A stretch of DNA of 64,000 nucleotides from Lactuca virosa. Taxonomy: Eukaryota > Streptophyta > Magnoliopsida > Asterales > Asteraceae. The position numbers and the translations under genes were made by a program. The DNA lies in NCBI GenBank assembly GCA_928212115.1, contig CAKMRJ010005523.1:140264988-140328987 (forward strand), written 5' to 3'. Below the pieces are notes generated by a model. It was given only the letters and a program-made list of their open reading frames with translations, made no database searches and had not been told where the DNA came from. This document shows positions 1 to 11,278 of the stretch, piece after piece; within the stretch, counting starts at the first letter, position 1; every line of letters begins with the position of its first letter.

Positions 1-292
1 CTTCCAAGCATTCCTCAACATCCTATTTCAGTTCCAACTCCATTTAGGCTCCAAATATGCATCAGTCTGCTCCCAAAGTACTGCTTCACTCTAACTTTCT
101 GAAATTGACACAAAAATGCTAGCAGTACAAGAATTCTAATAAAGACATGAGCTGAACATTATTTAAACAAATGACATGCAAATATACAAAATATGATGCT
201 AAATTATAATAAAAAATACCCTAAAAAATACATAAAATGGCATCTATCAATGGATATTTGATATAAAATGGCATCTATCAATGGATATTTGT
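1..292. other. unassigned AT-rich flank
   Basis: AT-rich sequence with no ORF and no recognisable domain. It lies outside the recognisable homology of the Ty3 element that follows, which begins near 293. Read on the minus strand it has the look of a retroelement LTR or UTR, but I cannot assign it. Its right end is a short tandem duplication. Confidence 0.4.
232..292. repeat. 31-bp tandem duplication
   Basis: Two near-identical 31-bp units, starting at 232 and 263, each containing ATAAAATGGCATCTATCAAT. The second copy abuts the point where homology to Ty3 leaders begins, so it may mark the junction that truncated G1. Confidence 0.75.
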
Positions 293-849
293 GAATCGCA
301 TGCTAGATTAGGTCTAAAGATCTGCTCAGGATTGCATGATATAATTTTAGGAGATATGCCTTTATATGCCTATTGTATGAGCTTGTAGACTTGCATGCTA
401 GTACTGATCAGTTAGTGATAGGATGACATGTTTAGGTTATGCTTTGATTCTGATTACTCAATGCTCGAATGTTGCTTGCTTTGTGATTTTAGGAGTTCCT
501 ATTAACATCATCTGACTAGTAAGTGAATACGCTAAGTTACATAATACTGAGATTTGATAATTTTAGAAGGTTAGGTTTAACCCTATTGCGCAGCTCTTGT
601 TTGAGTCCAACTGTTGTAGGGTGAGACCCTTCATTCGAAGAATTATCCATTGTCACTGATATGTAATTGTGTTCATAAGCTAGTTAGAGGGCGTTAGAGG
701 GAGTTCTTTTTGTAGCTAATGGCGGGGAGTGGTGTGGTGGTAGCCCTAGAAAAATCTAGGAGGTGATTCGGTGCCGAGAGCTTTTCTTTGCTAGAGTTCA
801 TTTAGATTGATAGGGAAGTAACTTGGGGGATTTGGGACGATCCTTGAGG

Positions 850-930
850 AAAGTACGAATATATGTGGAAGGCAGTATGGGCCCGTACTACTGGAAGCAG
901 AGGATCCGTACTCGAGTCAAGGAAAGTAAC
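850..930 (+). promoter_or_regulatory. conserved leader box of G1 (candidate packaging/dimerisation signal)
   Basis: AGTATGGGCCCGTACTACT begins at 874. The same 19 bases occur in the G2 leader (15893) and the G10 leader (61452), although the surrounding leaders and proteins are diverged. The first 16 bases are self-complementary if one G:T pair is allowed, with GGGCCC in the centre. The box ends 114 bases before the gag ATG. Function is inferred. Confidence 0.6.
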
Positions 931-983
931 GATGATACCAGGAAGCTTGTAGAATGTGGGTTCTTCGAGTATATTTTGATGGT

Positions 984-1003
984 CTATATGGTTTATTTTC
1001 AGT
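984..1003 (+). promoter_or_regulatory. candidate 3' splice site abutting G1 gag start
   Basis: A T-rich tract ends in TTTATTTTCAG at 1002, one base before the gag ATG at 1004. G2 and G10 have the same arrangement. It is the proposed acceptor of a leader intron whose donor would lie in the lost LTR. Confidence 0.5.
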
Positions 1004-2198
1004 ATGGTGGTGACTCAAGGAGGTTCTGGTAGTGGTTATGGTACCGCTGATGTTCTGGGATCAGGCTTTGGGGACGAACATATGGATGATCAGATGCGAG
1101 AATTCATTTCATCAGAGATTACCCGCAGTATTCTTGAGCAGACTCATGTGATATGCGGTACGATCAAGGAGGGTATCATGGATATTCTGGATGAGCACTT
1201 AGGCACTTTTTGTTCTGAGATGGTGGCGATGATAGGAGCTCACAATTTGATTTTTCGTAAGTTCCAGTCATGTGGGGCTCCTGAGTTCTTTGGGAACAAG
1301 GACCCGATCGCGAGCAGGCGTTGGTTAGCGGATGTCACGAACGCCTTCCACACTAGTTATTGTCCCGAGGGGGAAAAGGTCAGACTTGCTTCCTGTCTTC
1401 TAAAAGACAGAGCTCGGGATTGGTGGGAGGAGGTTGGACATGCCTTAGGAGGCGAGGTGGTTGAGTCGATGACTTGGGAGGATTTCGTGACGAGGTTTCA
1501 GGCTGAGTTTGCACCTGTGGTTGAGGTCCAACAGTTGGCGAGAGAGTTTCAGGACCTTCACCAGACCACTGAGACGGTGGAAGAGATCACCATTATATTC
1601 CGTGAGAGGGCATTACTAGTTTCGTAATATGTGGCAAACGAGGAGATGAAGAAGGAAAGATATCACGATATGCTGAGGAGCGATATCAGAAAGTTTGTGA
1701 GTATATCTAGTTGCAAGACAATTGATGATATGGTGGCAAGATCCAGATAGAGGGATATTGAACTTAGAGATGGATAAAAAGAGAAATCTAGATCAGTTTT
1801 AGGGTTCTGAGGGTTCGGGCAAGAGGCCCAAGGTTTTTGACTCGATATCGAGGAGCCAGCATGTTCGGGGCCACTGCGACAAGTGTGGGAAGACGCACGA
1901 TGGAGCTTGCAGGGGTGGGGGATCAGGCTGCTACAAGTGCGGCAAGACTGGGCACTTTAGCCAGAATTGCACAACCACCACCCAGGTATCGAGTCTGATT
2001 TGATTTCATTGCAATCAGAAGGGCCATAAAAGGCTGATTGTCCAAGTCTAGCATCGACAGGACCTGTTGTAGCACCCGATACGACGACCTTGCGGATTAT
2101 AGATGGTCGTCAGGGCAAGGCGCAGACGCCTGTTGTGAGGAGCAGGGCATTCCAGATGACAACCAATGAGGATCGTGCGACACCATATGTGGTGAATT
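1004..2198 (+). pseudogene. gag: G1 gag (broken)
   Basis: Capsid/nucleocapsid polyprotein of a Ty3 element. The ATG at 1004 follows a splice-acceptor-like TTTTCAG and opens M-V-V-T then Gly/Ser-rich, like the gag starts of G2 and G10. The central gag region is clear (DPIASRRWLADV, then RDWWEEVG, residues about 100-145). A TAA at 1625-1627 interrupts it at codon 208, and homology continues downstream in the same and other frames. Two CCHC knuckles follow near 1878-1970 (CDKCGKTHDGAC and CYKCGKTGHFSQNC). The exon ends at 2198 in front of a GT-AG intron. Not functional. Confidence 0.85.
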
Positions 2199-2263
2199 GT
2201 ATGTATCTCCTCCTTATCTCTTTATTTATGTTCTTTTTCCCTGCTTATATCCGTGTTTTTTAG
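2199..2263 (+). other. 65-bp intron at the G1 gag/protease border
   Basis: It starts GTATGT and ends in a T-rich tract plus TTTTAG. Removing it restores the alignment of G1 with the intronless G2: the codon split by the junction and the next residues (S-F-x-x-N) fall into register. G10 has a 67-bp intron at the same codon and phase. Plants can splice introns of this size, but splicing is inferred. Confidence 0.75.
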
Positions 2264-2631
2264 GGTCGTTCCTTATGAACGATATCTCTGCTCTGGTTTT
2301 ATTTGATTCGGGGGCTACCCGATCCTTTGTATCTCTCACACTCAACAAGAGATTTGCCGATGCTCCGGGGGATTTGGAGTATCCATTAGAGGTTGAGATT
2401 GCTGATGATCGACATGTGCGAGTATCGAGGGTTCATCGGGGTTGTATATTGGAGTTGTTTAGTGAGAGTTACCTAATTGATTTGGTTCCCAGTCCTTTGC
2501 GTGAGAGCAATGTTATTATAGGGATGGATTGGTTGAGCCCCAATGGGGAAATGATTTATTATGAGCATCAGTTGGTGGATATTCGGACCCCAAGTAGGGG
2601 AAAGTTAGTGATTCAGGGAAAAGGTATTTAA
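2264..2631 (+). pseudogene. G1 aspartic protease region
   Basis: Retroviral-type aspartic protease. The active-site motif LFDSGATRSFV lies at about 2309-2341, and the IIGMDWLSPNG motif of the second half at about 2515-2547. Sense reading runs from the intron acceptor. A stop at 2629-2631 (TAA in place of a sense codon near GKGI) separates it from RT. The apparent start near 2197 lies inside the intron and is not used. Confidence 0.85.
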
Positions 2632-2636
2632 CGTGG

Positions 2637-3580
2637 GTCGACTCTCTGTTCAGCAGCCGGGGCTAGACGCTATCTTCACCAGGGTTGTTTTGGGTTTGTG
2701 GCTTATGTAAAGGGTACCCGGGAGAAGGGTAAGACGACAGTGGGTGATGTCCTGATTGTTCGGGAATACCCGTATGTGTTCCCGGAGAATTTTTCTAGAG
2801 TGCCACCGGAGAGGCAGGTAGAGTTTCAGATTGATTTGGTTCCAAGTGCGGCTCCGATATCCAAAGGACCTTATCGGTTAGCACCCCCAGAGATGCAGGA
2901 GTTGTCTACACAGTTGCAGGAGCTGTTAGATAAGGGATTCATTCGGCCAAGTAGTACACCATGGAGAGCGGTGATCTTGTTTGTAAAGAAGAAAGATGGG
3001 TCGCATCGAATGTGTATCGACTATCGGGAGTTGAATAAGCTAATTCTGAAGAACCGTTATCCACTCCCGAGGATTGACGATTTATTTGACCAGCTTCAGG
3101 ATGCATCTTGGGTTTCCAAGGTTAATATGCGTTCGGGTTATCATTAGATGAGGGTCAGAGAGGAGGATACGTAGAAGACAATCTTCCGAACTCGTTTTGG
3201 CCATTGCGAGTTCGTGGTGATTCCCTTCGGGCTCACTAATGCTCCAGCCACATTCATGGATCTCATGAATCGTGTATGCAGGCCCATGCTGGATCGGTCA
3301 GTGATTGTATTTATTGATGACATCCTGGTCTATCCTAAGACCCAAGAGCAGCATGAGGAACATCTGAGGGAGGTATTGGAGACTCTGAGGAGGGAGATAT
3401 TGTATGCGAAGTTATCCAAGTATGAGTTCTGGTTATGCAAGGTACTGTTTTTGGGGCACCTTGTCAACCAGAATGGTATTCTGGTCGACCCGACCAAGGT
3501 TGAGGCAGTGATGAGGTGGGAAATTCCAAGGTCTCCATCTGAGATTTAGAGTTTCCTTGGATTGGCGAGTTACTATCGAG
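2637..3580 (+). pseudogene. G1 reverse transcriptase (broken)
   Basis: Ty3 RT. Seen in order: RQVEFQIDLVP, PYRLAPPEMQEL, FVKKKDGSHRMCIDYRELN, NRYPLPRIDDLFDQL, SGYH, then FGLTNAPATF and the catalytic FIDDILVY near 3310. The catalytic aspartates are present. TAG stops fall after SGYH (3145-3147), at about 3172 and at 3547-3549. All three sit where relatives have CAG or CGG, so they look like C-to-T decay. Confidence 0.85.
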
Positions 3581-4330
3581 ATTAATTCAGGACTTCTCCA
3601 AGATAGTTGATCCTTTGACTCGGTTGACGAAGAAGACCATCACGTTTTGTTGGGGGCATGAGCAGCAGGCAACTTTTGAGACTCTGAGATGAAGATTTTG
3701 TGAGGTGCCGATTCTGACCCTGTCGGAGGGTGTTGAGGATTTTGTGGTGTAGTGTGATGCATCAATCACGAGTTTGGGTGCGGTGTTGATGCAGTGGGGT
3801 CATGCGATTGCTTACGCGTCGAGACAACTAAAGCCTCATGGGGTGAATTATCCTACGCACGATTTAAAGTTGGGGGTTGTGGTGTTCACCCTCAAAATTT
3901 GGCGACATTACCTCTATGGGGTCTAATGTACTATATACACAGATCATAAGAGTCTGAGGTATATGATGGATCAGCCAAATTTGAATATGAGGCAGCTTAA
4001 ATGGTTTGATGTGGTGAAGGATTATGATTGTGAGATCATTTATCACCCGGGGAAGGCCAACGTGGTGGCCGATGCTCTCAACTGCAAGCTGGTTGCTTCC
4101 CCGATCAGGGATGTATGTTTGAGGATGACTGTAATTACCCCACCCTTAGAGCGAATTCGAGAGGCTCAGGTTGAGGCTATGAAGGAAGAGCACCGGAAGA
4201 GCAAGCGCATAGTGGGTCAGATGGATTCCTTCGATTATGATAGCCGAATATTATTGACCCTTCATCGGAGGATTTGGGTTCTATATTGGGGTGGTTCGCA
4301 TTAGGTCTTGATGGAGGAGCCGTACAATTC
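3581..4330 (+). pseudogene. G1 RNase H and connection region (decayed)
   Basis: Remnant of the RNase H domain after RT. The GLASYYR-like segment, KKTITFCWGHEQQATFE, ASRQLKPHG and then YHPGKANVVADALNCK (near 4046-4093) can be recognised across frame changes and stops. The last motif is the usual end of the domain before the integrase zinc finger. No intact frame remains. Confidence 0.75.
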
Positions 4331-4922
4331 ACGATTCTCTATTCATCCCGGAGCGACAAAGATGTACAGAGATCTTCATCCTGATTATTGGTGGCCATGT
4401 ATGAAGTGAGATGTGGCCTGGTATGTGGAGAGGTGCTTGACTTGCAGGAAAGTGAAGGCCAAGCATCAGCGACCCCATGGCAAAATGAAGTCGTTGGAAG
4501 TTCCCATTTGGAAATGGGAAGAGATTATGATGGATTTTATCACAAAGTTTCCACGGACGGCTCGCATAATGGATTTGATACGGGTCATCGTGGATCGATT
4601 GACCAAGAGCGCGCATTTTATTCCAATCCATGAGAGAATTTCGGCGGACAAGATGACCGATATCTACATTCGGGAAGTGGTGGTATGGCATGGGGTGCCG
4701 GTTTATGTGGTATCTGATGAGGATGTTCGGTTTACTTCTAGGTTATGGAAGAGATTCCACGAGGAGTTAGGTACTCGTCTGCACTTCAGCATGACTTTCC
4801 ACCTGCAGACTGATGGTCAGAGTGAGCGGACTATCCAGAAATTGGAGGACATGTTGCCGACATGTGTACTGGATTTTGGTGATAGTTAGGATACATATAT
4901 TCGATTGGCGGAATTTCCATAT
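4331..4922 (+). pseudogene. G1 integrase (5' half)
   Basis: Seen in order: the HHCC zinc-binding region (IHPGATKMYRDL, then CLTCRKVKAKHQ), the core start MMDFITKFP (first Asp), DRLTKSAHFIP, VSDEDVRF (second Asp) and the DGQSERTIQ helix (Glu) near 4813. A TAG near 4887 replaces a Trp codon. The sequence ends at 4922, where the K1 LTR begins. The C-terminal part and chromodomain are missing. Confidence 0.85.
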
Positions 4923-5699
4923 TGTTGGATTTAGTGTCTAAGCCCATAACTATAACTGGGATGTACTTGACCTGATTGTAGCATGGTCCTTTTTGGGTTG
5001 CCTTCACCAGTGTAATTTGATAGGATGGATTTTGAGAATAAGGTTATTTATGGTTTATTAATATATTACAAGTATAATATATTAATATGAAATCATATTA
5101 TTTAATTAGTATTGATCAAGAATTAATTTGGAATTAATTTTGTGGTCAAAAGAGACTAATTAAATATATGGGGATTGATTATGTAAATCAATGATTCTTG
5201 TAGTGTGGGCCAATGATCCATGATTATGTAGATGGGCCAAACTAATCCATGGATAGTCCATTGAGGTTAAATCCATGGAGCATGAGAATGTGGAAAGTCA
5301 TGGGTCATTAGGGTTTACAAAGTGTAACCCTAACATGTGCAACACTATAAATAAGCCCCTCCTAGAGCCAAAATCGGTTGCCACTTACTTTCCAAGAGGG
5401 TGAAGTTGATTTTGTGCTAGTAACCTATTCTCTCAAGCCTCCTCTTACATATTGATGTTTGTGAAACAATAGAGGCATCACACTTGAGGTGCTCAAGCTT
5501 TCAAAGGTCAAGAACTACAAGTCCTTCTAAGAGGTAAGTCATCTAACTAGTTGTATCATTCAATTGTTCAAATATATGCTAGTTAGGACAATGCTTTGGA
5601 AAATTGAAAATATGCATGTATAATTATAGAAAACATAGATCCAAAGCATTTAGGGTTGCATGTGCACCATAGGAGTGTTATAGTGCTCAAAACCCAACA
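4923..5699 (+). repeat. K1 5' LTR (777 bp)
   Basis: It begins TGTTGG and ends CCAACA, perfect terminal inverted repeats, and is followed after one base by the primer-binding site. A TATA box (TATAAATA) lies at 5346-5353. TGGGCC motifs occur upstream of it near 5205-5240. A strong 5' splice site lies at 5534. No partner LTR is present in the window. Confidence 0.85.
5531..5539 (+). promoter_or_regulatory. candidate 5' splice site in K1 LTR
   Basis: GAG followed by GTAAGT, a consensus plant donor, about 180 bases after the TATA box. It pairs naturally with the acceptor at 7244 that abuts the gag ATG. The intron would be 5534-7244 and would remove the LTR end and primer-binding site. Confidence 0.5.
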
Positions 5700-5700
5700 G

Positions 5701-5712
5701 TGGTATCAGAGC
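5701..5712 (+). promoter_or_regulatory. K1 primer-binding site
   Basis: TGGTATCAGAGC is complementary to the 3' end of initiator tRNA-Met, one base after the LTR. Confidence 0.9.
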
Positions 5713-5794
5713 TTAGGATTGTTTTCTATTATATTTGATGCTTACTAGTTTTTTCAAAGCTGAAAAAGTCGAAATTTTGGCCTCTGACTGGGGA

Positions 5795-5876
5795 ACTCGC
5801 CTAGTTGATGAATAGACTTGATGAGTCCACTCAGTAACAGAGCAAATCGGTGAGTCAGTTCATGCACTCGCCGAGT
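5795..5876 (+). promoter_or_regulatory. paired 11-bp palindromes in K1 leader
   Basis: Two pairs of ACTCG.CGAGT-like 11-mers: 5795 and 5816, then 5845 and 5866. The start-to-start distance is 21 in both pairs. One copy (5866) is an intact ACTCGCCGAGT; the others carry one to three changes. It is the same design as in the G2 LTRs and S6, elements of other families. Confidence 0.65.
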
Positions 5877-6382
5877 TGAAGGCTCTGTTTGCAGAATTTC
5901 GAGTTTCTTGGCCTGGTTTGGATTGGCAACACTACCACAAACTGTTTTGGATAATTGGAAATGTTTTTTATGATATGGTAGTGCTTGTACTCATCCAACC
6001 ACAAGGTAAATTGTCAAAGTTTTTAAAATAATTGTTGTTTTATATGATAAACAAAGTTGCTTGCAAATTGTTGACTTAGAATTATCTTGTTTATGAGTTT
6101 GGTTAGATCATCCATGAATTATGTGATAATTTTTGTTGTTAGGAAATGATCTAAATGAATTTTAATGACCTCCATAACTTGTCCTCAAGTAATGGAAAAT
6201 GAAAGGTCTCATACATTAAAATCCAATTAAACTCATAAGTTATGAATGTGAAGAGTTTTGACAAGTTTCAAAACTTGCCCTCGAGTTTTGAAATTTGTAA
6301 AATCACACTAATGAAACTTTAATTCCAAACCCTAGAGTTTTAAAAGTTAAAATTCAACCCTTATACTTTATAATATTATAAG

Positions 6383-6456
<74 letters not shown>

Positions 6457-7244
6457 AAGACAAGTCGGTCTTGCTGTTAGTAGGCCTCATTCACGAAGCC
6501 GGTCTATAAGGGGGGTATAAGGTTACTGCCTATAAAATAGTGGTTTAATGGGTGTCCACTCTCACCCACCGCTTCCTTGACTGGTGGAGGGTCGTTAGCC
6601 GAACGGGTAGGATAAGACATTAATTCTCCCTCATTAAAAGTATAATGATTAGAAATAAAGTAACTAAACTTTTATTAAAATTCCCAATCGTAGTTACTTT
6701 ATGAAAATGTGAAAATGGTGCTAATCCATGAAATTACACTTTTCACCTTGTTAAGTCGTTAGTGGAGCGTGTGTGGTTAACCGGCACACTAATCTGGGAC
6801 TGACAATGTGTGGCAAAGGGTAACTTGATGTTAATCATAGATCAATGGAGCATGTGTGGTTAAACGACACATTGATTAGGTGATGTGTAACATTGGGTGT
6901 ACCAAGCTAATTTGCATGGTTATTCACACCTTGTTTGTGATCCTTGGCATCCCAGTCACAAACTTGAAGGGCACAATCGAGATTTAAACATGTCATTGAA
7001 AAGTTCAATGAATCTCAAAGGATCTAGGAATTTCAATCCAGTTAAAACTTAATAATCTATTTCGTTTTTCATGGTGGAAATTGGTAAATTGTCATTTACC
7101 TACCTTCAAATATTTTACAATTGGATTACAGCATCCCTTTTCGCAATTGTAGAATATTGTGTTGGGTCCTAGCCTTAATATTTCATTTGGGTGTAATATT
7201 AAGGATTGTCATCTAATCTAAATTTTGTTCTTCTTCTTTTACAG
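5877..7244 (+). other. K1 untranslated leader
   Basis: AT-rich with no coding frame, running from the primer-binding site region to gag. It contains the AT microsatellite and ends in a long pyrimidine tract plus ACAG directly abutting the gag ATG, a textbook 3' splice site. Confidence 0.65.
6387..6448. repeat. (AT)n microsatellite
   Basis: About 31 uninterrupted AT units inside the K1 leader. Confidence 0.95.
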
Positions 7245-8103
7245 ATGTCTATCCCAAACAATGCTTCCAACCCAATCCCTTCAGGCTCTTTCTCCCTCAT
7301 GAACCTACGTGGGAGGGTCATTTTCGATGGCTCGAACTTCAATGACTGGATTCGAAACGTCAGAATGGCTATTCGCTATGAGGACAAAGAATATTTCCTA
7401 GATAAAGTGCTCAAAGAGATTGATGTCACCACTGCTACTCCCGAACAAATCGTTGAACACACTACTCATGAGAGGGATGCGACAAAGGTGTCGTGTCTAA
7501 TGATTGCAACCATGACTGTTGAGCTGCAGAAGTCCTATGAGGACTACTATGCTTTTGAAATGTATCAAGATTTAATGGAAAGATACCATCAAAGTGGTCG
7601 GCAGGAGAGGTATGAGATCATTGCCTCCATGATCACAACCAAAATGAAGGATGGTGAACCCATCACGGCCCACTTGCAAAAGATTTAGAGATTTGTGGAC
7701 CGCTTGCTTAAATTGAATGTCAATTTTGATGAAGAGTTGGCCATAGATATTATTCTGCACTCTTTACCTTCTTTTTATGATTAGTTTCGTATGACCTATC
7801 ATATGAACAAGGAGGAGGTCACTTAGCAAGCTTCAAGGCCTTCTTAGGACTGTAGAAAGCAACCTGAAAGGCAAGTCGGTTGTGTCTACTCCTACTACTA
7901 CTTCTGTCCCTGTTCTGGCAATTAGACATGGGAAGGGAAAGAAGAGGAAGACTCCCTACAAGAGCCGCAAGGGAAAGTCTCTTGATGGATCCTCTTCAAG
8001 TGGCACCAAAGTTGGTTATGCTAATCCCTCTTCCAATCCGAAGGAAGCAGAGTGCTTTCACTGTCATGAAAAAGGGCACTGGAAATGAAGCTGCCCCAAG
8101 TAC
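7245..8103 (+). pseudogene. gag: K1 gag (broken)
   Basis: Copia gag. The ATG at 7245 is the first codon after CTTCTTCTTTTACAG; starts placed further upstream would lie in the pyrimidine tract. The UBN2-type gag region reads NLRGRVIFDGSNFNDWIRNV near residues 16-36. A TAG at 7686-7688 and later stops interrupt it. The single CCHC knuckle (CFHCHEKGHWK, then TGA, then SC) is broken by a TGA at 8086-8088 within the finger, where the reading otherwise runs straight on into protease. Confidence 0.82.
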
Positions 8104-9586
8104 TTGCAGGACATAAAGGATGGCAAGATCAAGCCCTCCTTTGCAGGTATTTACACTATTCAATCTAATAACTCATCACATGCTAATTCTTGGGTCCTTG
8201 ATACAGGTTGTAGTATTCACATTTGTTCTGATTTGCAGGGACTAAAAAGAAGTAGGGATGTGGAGCACGGGAAGATAAACTTAATCATGGGAAATAGGAA
8301 GGTGTCGCCTGTGACCAAGATTGGAGTTTATTCTTTATTGCTTAGTAATGGTTTAAATTTAGATTTGAATAATTGTTGTTACTCGGCCAATATGGAAAGA
8401 AATGCTATTTCCTTTCACAGTTTGTATAAACAAGGTTTTACCTTTTCCTTTAATAATGAAAATGGTGGTATTTATGCTTATTGTAATGGTGTATTTTATT
8501 TTGAAGCATTACCTTGCAATGGTATATATGAAACTGTGATGGTTGTAGATAACTTAGGAAATAATGTGTTGAATATTGATTCTTCCAATGATTTGGATAA
8601 GGCATGTTTGTGGCATTGTCGTCTTCGACATGTCAACAAGAAGCGCATAGCCCAAATCCAAAAGGATGGAGTTTTGGAGTCATTCGACTTGAAGTCGGAT
8701 GACACTTGCGAATCTTGTTTACTTGGAAAGATGACCAAGTCACCCTTCACTGGTACTTGTGAAATAGGTGAAGGTCTGTTGGATCTCATACACACTGATG
8801 TGTGTGGACCATTCAGAACTGCCACAAGGGATGCTAACCGCTTCTATGTGACTTTTACTGATGATTATAGTAGATATTTGTATATTTACTTAATCAAGCA
8901 TAAGTCGGAAACTTTTGAAAATTTCAAGGAGTTTAAGCAAAAGTGGAGAATCAATTGGGCAGGAAGATAAATATGCTACGATCCGATCGTGGAGGAGAGT
9001 ATCTTAGTATCGAGTTCCTTGACTATCTTAAGGAATGTGTAATTGTTTCATAATTGACGCCACCTAGGACACCACAGCTTAATGGTGTGGCTGAGAGGCG
9101 CAATAGAACCTTGCTAGTCATGGTTCGTTCCATGATGAGTTGAGCTTCGTTAGCTGTCTCATTCTGGGGTATGCCTTAGAGACTGCCGCCCATATCCTTA
9201 ATCTAGTCCCTACCAAAAAGGTTTCCAAAACACCTCACGAGATGTGGACAGGGAAAATTCCCACATTAGACCACATCAAAGTTTGGGGTTACGAGGATTT
9301 TGTGAGAAAATAAACTCATGACAAGCTCGAACCTTGGAGTGAGCGATGTATTTTCATCGGCTACCCACAGAAATCCTTTGGATATCTCTTTTACAGACTG
9401 AGTGACAATGTTGTCTTCGTTGCGAGGAGAGGAGTCTTTCGCGAGAGAGAACTCATAGGCCAAGGAAACAGTGGGAGGCAAATTGACCTTGAAGAGCTTC
9501 AAGAGTCAAGCGGTGAAGGAATCTCAAACACTAGCAATCAACCTGAGGAGGAAACTCCAGTTGATCCAATTGACGAGTCCTTACCT
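8104..9586 (+). pseudogene. K1 protease and integrase (broken)
   Basis: Seen in order: the copia protease active site WVLDTGCSIHIC (near 8190), the GAG-pre-integrase segment with the zinc ligands LWHCRLRHV and CESCLLGKM, the integrase core start HTDVCGPF (first Asp), DDYSRYLYIYLI, then after a frame change near 8955 the segments RSDRGGEYLS (second Asp) and GVAERRNRTLL (Glu). The open frame from 8104 to 8970 continues that of gag. Further stops and shifts follow up to the RT start. Confidence 0.82.
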
Positions 9587-11174
9587 ATGAGGCGTTCCAG
9601 TAGAGTTAGAAATACACCTGAGTTTTATGGTTTCCATATTACTACTGAAGGTGATACATTTATCAGTGATTGCACACTGGTAAATTTGGATGAACCTAAC
9701 AACTACAAGGAAGTCATGGCAGGCCCCGAATCTGCAAAATGGAAAGAGGCTATGGACAGCGAGATTCATTCCATGTATGACAATCAAGTTTGGAACTTGG
9801 TTGATAATGTACCGGGTCGTAAGACAGTCGGGTGCAAATGGATCTTCAAGAAGAAGACCGACATGGATGGGAAAGTACACACATATAAAGCGCGACTGGC
9901 TGCGAAGGGCTTTACTCAAACTCAAGGAGTTGACTATGATGAGACCTTCTCACCAGTAGCGAAGATTAAATCTATAAGGGTTATGTTGGCCATAGCTGCA
10001 TTTCATGACTATGAAATATGGCAAATAGATGTCAAAACCGCTTTCCTTGATGGAAAGTTAGCTGAAGATGTTTACATGAGTCAGCCAGAGGGTTTTGTCA
10101 ATGCAAAGTACCCTAATAGAGTGTGTAAGCTTGAGAAATCCATTTATGGATTGAAACAAGCATCTCGCAGATGGAATCTTTGTTTTGATGAGAAAGTCCT
10201 AGCTTGAGAAATCCATTTATGGATTGCAGGAGGTTAAGTCCTAGCTTGGGAAGTGTTTCACTATGAAGGACCTCGGAGAAGCTGCTTATATTATAGGGAT
10301 AAGGATATTGAGAGACAGGAGTAAAAGACTAATAGGACTTAGTCAAAGTATCTACTTGGACAAGGTGTGGAAGCGTTTCAGCATGGAGAACTCCAAGAAA
10401 GGTAACCTACCTATCCGAAGCAATACCAAACTGAGTAAGAGTCAGAGTCCAATTACAGAGGCTGAGATAGCAGAGATGAGTCAAATTCCATATGCTTCTG
10501 CAGTTGGCTCGATCATGTATGCTATGACTTGTACTCGCCCTGATGTGGCCTTTGCTTTGAGCATGGTCAACAAATATCAAGGGAATCCTAGTAAAGCTCA
10601 TTGGACTACAGTTAAGAACATTCATAAGTACCCACGGAGGACTAAGGATTGGGTCCTTACCCTTGGTGGGAGTGATGACTTGAGAGTGACAGGGTATAGC
10701 GACGCCAGCTTTCAAACCGACAGAGATTATTTCCGCTCTCAGTCGGGCTGGGTGTTTACCCTGAATGGGGGAGCAGTGACATGGAAAAGTTCCAACCAGG
10801 AGACTGTAGCTGATTCAACGTGTGAATCAGAGTACATAGCAGCAAGCGAAGCATTGAAGGAGGCAATATGGTTGAAAAACTTCATCGGAGACCTTGGAGT
10901 CATTCCGTCCATAAAGGAGCCTATGGAGATTTTTTGCGATAATGAAGGGGCGGTTGCCTTAACCAAGGAACCGAGAGATCATGGTATATCCATACATATC
11001 GACAGAAAATACCACTTCATAAGGCATCAAGTAGAAGAAGGACGCCTCGTGGTAAAGGGGATATTGTCAGAGAACAACCCAGCAGATCGCCATACAAAGG
11101 GACTGACTTGGGTTAAGCACTTCCAGCATGCGAGGGGCATTGGGCTAACGGACGATATTAGTTTTAGTAATTAG
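9587..11174 (+). pseudogene. K1 reverse transcriptase and RNase H, active-site block deleted
   Basis: Copia RT begins in RRSSRVRNTPEF, followed by GCKWIFKKK, KARLAAKGF, DYDETFSPVAK, QIDVKTAFLDGKL and IYGLKQASR. The frame stops at 10207. It resumes at about 10234 with the KDLGEAAYIIGI segment and runs to RNase H (YSDASFQTD, ADSTCESEY, FCDNEGAV) and the end at 11174. The stretch that should hold the YVDD catalytic motif is missing. In its place is a short duplicate of sequence found about 70 bases upstream. Confidence 0.85.
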
Positions 11175-11278
11175 ATAAATCGAAACTTGTAATAGCTAAA
11201 TTGTAATTGACATTTGATGATTAAATAAAAGGAGTTTTAATTATAAGTAAAGTTACTGTCTTGTGTCAATTATTTACT

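Larger units (their letters stand above)
293..4922 (+). mobile_element. G1: Ty3/gypsy chromovirus-type element, 5'-truncated and cut in integrase
   Basis: The order is leader, gag, intron, protease, RT, RNase H, integrase, all on the plus strand. The 5' LTR and primer-binding site are missing; the first recognisable sequence matches the G2 leader (GCATGCTAGATTAGG near 299 and again near 15446). The pol is close to that of G2 but clearly a different subfamily. The element stops inside integrase where copia element K1 begins at 4923. The rest of integrase and the 3' LTR are not found on the far side of K1. Numerous stops and frame changes make it inactive. Confidence 0.85.
4923..11278 (+). mobile_element. 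K1: Ty1/copia element, 3' LTR lost
   Basis: The order is 5' LTR, tRNA-Met primer-binding site, long leader, gag, protease, integrase, RT, RNase H. Integrase before RT is the copia order. It starts with TGTTGG exactly where G1 stops. After the RNase H end (11174) there are about 100 bases of 3' leader and then an abrupt change at 11279 to G2 sequence. No second copy of the LTR was found, so the 3' end was removed by deletion or recombination. Stops and a deleted RT active site make it inactive. Confidence 0.88.

Noticed and set aside
2197..2262. Hydrophobic N-terminus before the G1 protease (YLFIYVLFPCLYPCF)
   Set aside because: It resembles a membrane segment but is the translated polypyrimidine-rich intron. 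G10 shows the same effect (62847-62950).
6387..6448. AT array as a possible CRISPR or origin-type repeat
   Set aside because: Simple microsatellite without spacers; the window is plant nuclear DNA.
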